Of a stretch of DNA of 16,323 nt, positions 14,315 through 16,323 are shown piece after piece. Positions within the stretch are counted from its first letter, which is position 1; every line of letters begins with the position of its first letter. The position numbers and the translations under genes are program-made. Origin of the DNA: CAZAQS01 sp964486825 (GTDB lineage: Bacteria > Chloroflexota > Anaerolineae > Anaerolineales > UBA4823); the NCBI GenBank assembly GCA_964486825.1, contig CAZAQS010000099.1:1-16323 (forward strand), given 5' to 3'. Under the pieces are notes generated by a model. The model was not told where the DNA came from, searched no databases, and saw only the letters and a list, made by a program, of their open reading frames with translations.

Positions 14315-14352
14315 GGGGATGAACCAGACCCTATCTGGATCGCCTGATCCCC
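14315..14352 (+). promoter_or_regulatory. Leader RNA with mutually exclusive hairpins
   Basis: GGGGAT (14315-14320) can pair with ATCCCC (14347-14352), enclosing a CCAGA/TCTGG hairpin (14324-14328 with 14334-14338). Alternatively GGATC (14337-14341) pairs with GATCC (14346-14350), which breaks both. It lies 55-92 bp before the ATG of the second binding protein. I do not recognise a known riboswitch class. Confidence 0.35.
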
Positions 14353-14406
14353 GAAACGACGGTCGCCAAATGGAAAAACAGCAGCGGAAGAAAGGAGAGA
14401 AGAGCA

Positions 14407-15213
14407 ATGAAGATGAGTTATGGAATACTGGTTCTGCTTTTGCTGGCAAGCCTGGTACTGGCATCCTGTACAACACCAGCTGCACAAGCTCCAGGTGAAG
14501 GAGCTGCCATGGAGGGGTTACCTGACCTGGGAGGAAGGACAGTAACAGTAGCAGTAGAAAATGCTTACCCGCCCTTTAATTACCTCGACGAAGCAACGAA
14601 TGAGCCTATTGGATGGGATTATGATGCTGTTCGTGAGATCTGTGCACGCATCAACTGTACTCCCGACTTTCGAGAAGCCTCCTGGGATGGGATCTTCCCG
14701 GCGATGAACGCTGGGGAATTTGACTGGCTGGCAGATGGTGTAACGGTCACCCCTGAACGGGCCGAAATTGTAGATTTCTCTATCCCTTATGTGATCGTAC
14801 GCCAGGTCTTGCTGGTGCGCGAGAACGAGACCGCAACACTGGATGAAATAAAAGCAGACCCCGGAAGGATTGTGGGGACACAAATTGGTACGACCAATGA
14901 GATCGTAGCAAAGGAGCATTTCCCTGATGAAAGAGTAAACTCCTTTGAGGATTTCGGAGCTGCGGTTCTGGCGACCATTTCAGGCGATATCGATGGCGTT
15001 GTTATCGATAATGTGAGCGCCGACGGATATATGGATGCCGAGCCGGGCCGGCTTAAGATACTTGGCGAGCTGGCCTCAGATGAAGAGTTAGCCTTTGTAT
15101 TCCCCCCTGGTAGTGACCTGGTTGAGCCCGTCAATGCAGCCCTGGAATCGATGAGGGCAGATGGAAAGCTCGAAGAGATCAACCTTAAATGGGGTTTGAG
15201 CTTCGAACAATAG
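14407..15213 (+). CDS. Second polar amino-acid binding lipoprotein (SBP family 3)
   Basis: A 268-residue substrate-binding protein with a signal peptide and lipobox 'LVLASC' (Cys21), then a short Ala/Gly-rich linker to about residue 40. Family-3 features are 'ENAYPPFNYLD' (51-61), 'GWDYDAVREIC' (69-79), 'TPERAEIVDFSIPY' with Arg118 for the ligand carboxylate, 'GTQIGTTNEIVA' (157-168) and Asp201 in 'VIDN' for the amino group. The start ATG 14407 has AAAGGAGAG. It is divergent from, and only moderately similar to, the lipoprotein at 13271-14017, with a longer linker and more acidic sequence, so it probably binds a different amino acid. It is followed by a hairpin and then its permease. Confidence 0.92.
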   Translation: MKMSYGILVLLLLASLVLASCTTPAAQAPGEGAAMEGLPDLGGRTVTVAVENAYPPFNYLDEATNEPIGWDYDAVREICARINCTPDFREASWDGIFPAMNAGEFDWLADGVTVTPERAEIVDFSIPYVIVRQVLLVRENETATLDEIKADPGRIVGTQIGTTNEIVAKEHFPDERVNSFEDFGAAVLATISGDIDGVVIDNVSADGYMDAEPGRLKILGELASDEELAFVFPPGSDLVEPVNAALESMRADGKLEEINLKWGLSFEQ

Positions 15214-15257
15214 CCGATTATTTTCCAACCGTCTGGACCGTCGTTTCATATCCCAAT

Positions 15258-15285
15258 CCGGGATGGGGCTTTTACCCCATCCCGG
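15258..15285 (+). repeat. Intercistronic hairpin between second binding-protein and permease genes
   Basis: A perfect 11-bp stem, 15258-15268 with 15275-15285, and a 6-base loop, ending 26 bp before the permease ATG. It sits at the same operon position as the hairpin at 13225-13257 but has an unrelated sequence. A TTTT follows only after eight more bases, so partial termination or message stabilisation is more likely than full termination. Confidence 0.6.
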
Positions 15286-15311
15286 CGCCTCCATTTTACT
15301 AAAGGAGCATC

Positions 15312-16181
15312 ATGAGAACAGCTGAAACACTCGAGAGAGGTTCTCCTGCCGCACGACGGGATCTGGGCTTATCCAGGCTTCCTTACTGGGCCTTAATCCT
15401 TGCCGCCCTGGGTCTCCTATTAACCTACTTGATTTTTTCGAATGTGAATTATCGAGATACTTTCTTCTTCCTACGGGCAGGGGTAACTACCACCATCCGA
15501 ATGACATTAATTGCCTTTCCGATCGCTACTGTGATTGGATTGATCGTTGGGCTTTGTCGCATTTCTAAGAATGTGATCTTGTTCAATTTGGCAACACTAT
15601 ACGTTGAAATGGTGCGTGGTATTCCCATGATTGTGCTCATTTTGTATACCGCATTTGTAGTGGTTCCAATCGTAAGGGATCTTTTTGTAACGATCGGTCA
15701 ATGGGGTCTTGGTTGGGCTGGTGAGGGGTTCTTATCTGGCTTTTTCTTGAATCTGTCTACTTTCTCCATCCAAAGTATTACAATGGAGAGCCGTGCTATC
15801 GCAGCACTGGCGATTGGTTACGGGGCTTTCGAGGCGGAGATCTTTCGGGCAGGTGTACAATCCATCGGAAAGGGCCAGATGGAAGCAGCCCGATCTCTTG
15901 GGATGAGCTATTTCCAATCGATGCGGTATATTATTCTCCCCCAGGCGATCCGCCGCGTACTGCCGCCGCTGGGCAACGATTTCATTGCCTTGCTGAAAGA
16001 CTCTTCATTGGCTACCGTATTGGCGGTACCGGAGCTGACCCAAATGGGACGTCTGCGAAGGGCCAGTACCTTTCGCTATCTGGAAACCTTTAATGTAGTA
16101 GCTTATCTATATTTGGCAATGACCCTGATGCTCTCAGCTCTCGTGCGTTTCCTCGAGCGCAGGTTCAAATACGAGGAATAG
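15312..16181 (+). CDS. Second polar amino-acid ABC permease
   Basis: A 289-residue permease. It has a hydrophilic lead (1-23), a first membrane segment at about 25-43, then 'GVTTTIRMTLIAFPIATVIG' and 'YVEMVRGIPMIVLILYTAFV', and the ATPase-docking EAA loop 'GQMEAARSLGMSYFQSMRYI' followed by 'LPPLGNDFIALLKDSS'. A loop of about 40 residues between the middle helices (roughly 118-158) is longer than in the paralogue at 12377-13201. The start ATG 15312 is preceded by AAAGGAG. No ATPase gene follows: the frame ends 39 bp before a terminator and a convergent tRNA gene. It must therefore borrow an ATPase, most simply the GlnQ-like protein encoded at 11638-12369. Confidence 0.92.
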   Translation: MRTAETLERGSPAARRDLGLSRLPYWALILAALGLLLTYLIFSNVNYRDTFFFLRAGVTTTIRMTLIAFPIATVIGLIVGLCRISKNVILFNLATLYVEMVRGIPMIVLILYTAFVVVPIVRDLFVTIGQWGLGWAGEGFLSGFFLNLSTFSIQSITMESRAIAALAIGYGAFEAEIFRAGVQSIGKGQMEAARSLGMSYFQSMRYIILPQAIRRVLPPLGNDFIALLKDSSLATVLAVPELTQMGRLRRASTFRYLETFNVVAYLYLAMTLMLSALVRFLERRFKYEE

Positions 16182-16220
16182 GTAGGCGTTGTTCGACCTG
16201 AGGTTAATGATTTAAGGAAA

Positions 16221-16238
16221 AGCCGCCAAAAGGCGGCT
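16221..16238 (-). terminator. Intrinsic terminator of tRNA-Leu, possibly also used by the permease operon
   Basis: A 7-bp GC-rich stem (16221-16227 with 16232-16238) and a 4-base loop. On the minus strand it is followed by TTTTCCTT, the expected U-rich end, placing it 6 bases beyond the tRNA 3' end. In the plus direction the trailing bases are CTTCTG, less suitable but possibly adequate for the permease transcript. Confidence 0.75.
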
Positions 16239-16244
16239 CTTCTG

Positions 16245-16323
16245 TGCGCTGGGAGGGACTTGAACCCTCACGCCTTGCGGCACATGGCCCTCAACCATGC
16301 CTGTCTGCCAATTCCAGCACCAG
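16245..16323 (-). tRNA. tRNA-Leu (anticodon GAG), 5' end cut by the window edge
   Basis: On the minus strand all arms of a class II tRNA are visible. The D arm has a CTG/CAG stem and an AATTGGCAGA-type loop. The anticodon stem is CATGG/CCATG with loop TTGAGGG, giving anticodon GAG. A short variable arm (GCC-GCAA-GGC) and a T arm GAGGG-TTCAAGT-CCCTC follow. The acceptor 3' strand CCAGCGC is followed by discriminator A at 16245. Only the last four bases of the 5' acceptor strand (CTGG) are inside the window; three more are expected beyond it. The 3' CCA is not encoded. It would read leucine CUC/CUU codons. Confidence 0.92.

Larger units (their letters stand above)
14018..14406. other. Divergent regulatory region of the two amino-acid transporters
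   Basis: A 389-bp stretch with no believable gene; its middle (about 14160-14300) is AT-rich. It must hold the promoters for the genes at 14017 (minus) and 14407 (plus). It contains several dyads (14070-14093, 14116-14147) on the minus-facing side and a foldable leader (14315-14352) on the plus-facing side. I found no convincing minus-strand promoter. The minus strand also has a textbook ribosome site, AAAGGAGGTGA at about 14105-14095, with no ATG, GTG or TTG at usable distance downstream. Confidence 0.7.

Noticed and set aside
1..16323. CRISPR arrays, insertion sequences, attachment sites or phage genes.
   Set aside because: I saw no regularly spaced direct repeats, transposase or integrase genes, or target-site duplications. 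The tRNA at the right end has no visible attachment-site repeat inside the window.

Overview
This window looks like a chromosomal segment of an anaerobic, moderate-GC bacterium. I favour a Chloroflexota (Anaerolineae-like) member, but only from overall gene style: secreted solute-binding lipoproteins, an ECF42-type sigma factor with YCII partners, corrinoid C1 enzymes and strong Shine-Dalgarno sites. No single marker proves the taxon.

Layout. (a) 1-1209, plus strand: the 3' end of an ECF42-type sigma factor gene, then two YCII/DGPF-type genes separated by an RNA hairpin. (b) 1297-1716, minus: an unrecognised small four-helix membrane protein. (c) 1821-10855, minus: the centrepiece, eight tightly packed genes reading from 10855 downwards. 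They are a GntR/HutC repressor, an ASKHA corrinoid-activating iron-sulfur protein, a cobalamin-binding protein, an MtmB-family methyltransferase, a YkoE-type ECF S component, a fused double ECF ATPase, an EcfT protein and a methyltetrahydrofolate:corrinoid methyltransferase. A near-consensus promoter (10905-10933) with two 15-bp dyads just downstream probably drives the whole set. (d) 11069-11503, plus: a two-CBS-domain protein facing away from that promoter. (e) 11638-14017, minus: a polar amino-acid ABC importer (binding lipoprotein, permease, ATPase). (f) 14407-16181, plus: a second, divergent binding-protein/permease pair without its own ATPase. (g) 16245-16323, minus: most of a tRNA-Leu(GAG) with its terminator.

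The C1 operon reads as a self-contained 'import and demethylate' system. The ECF transporter would bring in a small methylated compound. The MtmB homologue would move its methyl group to the Co(I) corrinoid protein. The DHPS-fold methyltransferase would pass it to tetrahydrofolate, the RACE protein would re-reduce corrinoid that oxidises to Co(II), and the GntR protein would sense the substrate or a product. The key oddity is that the MtmB homologue is an uninterrupted reading frame with leucine (Leu199) where methanogen MtmB carries pyrrolysine. It should therefore not be a classical monomethylamine methyltransferase, and its substrate is unknown. The parallel with pyrrolysine-free MttB enzymes that act on other methylated amines is suggestive. 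I am not aware of a characterised pyrrolysine-free MtmB, nor of an ECF transporter dedicated to such a pathway; I could not search for either.

The two divergent amino-acid importers share one ATPase gene in this window. Both carry a strong hairpin between the binding-protein and permease genes, probably to raise binding-protein output.
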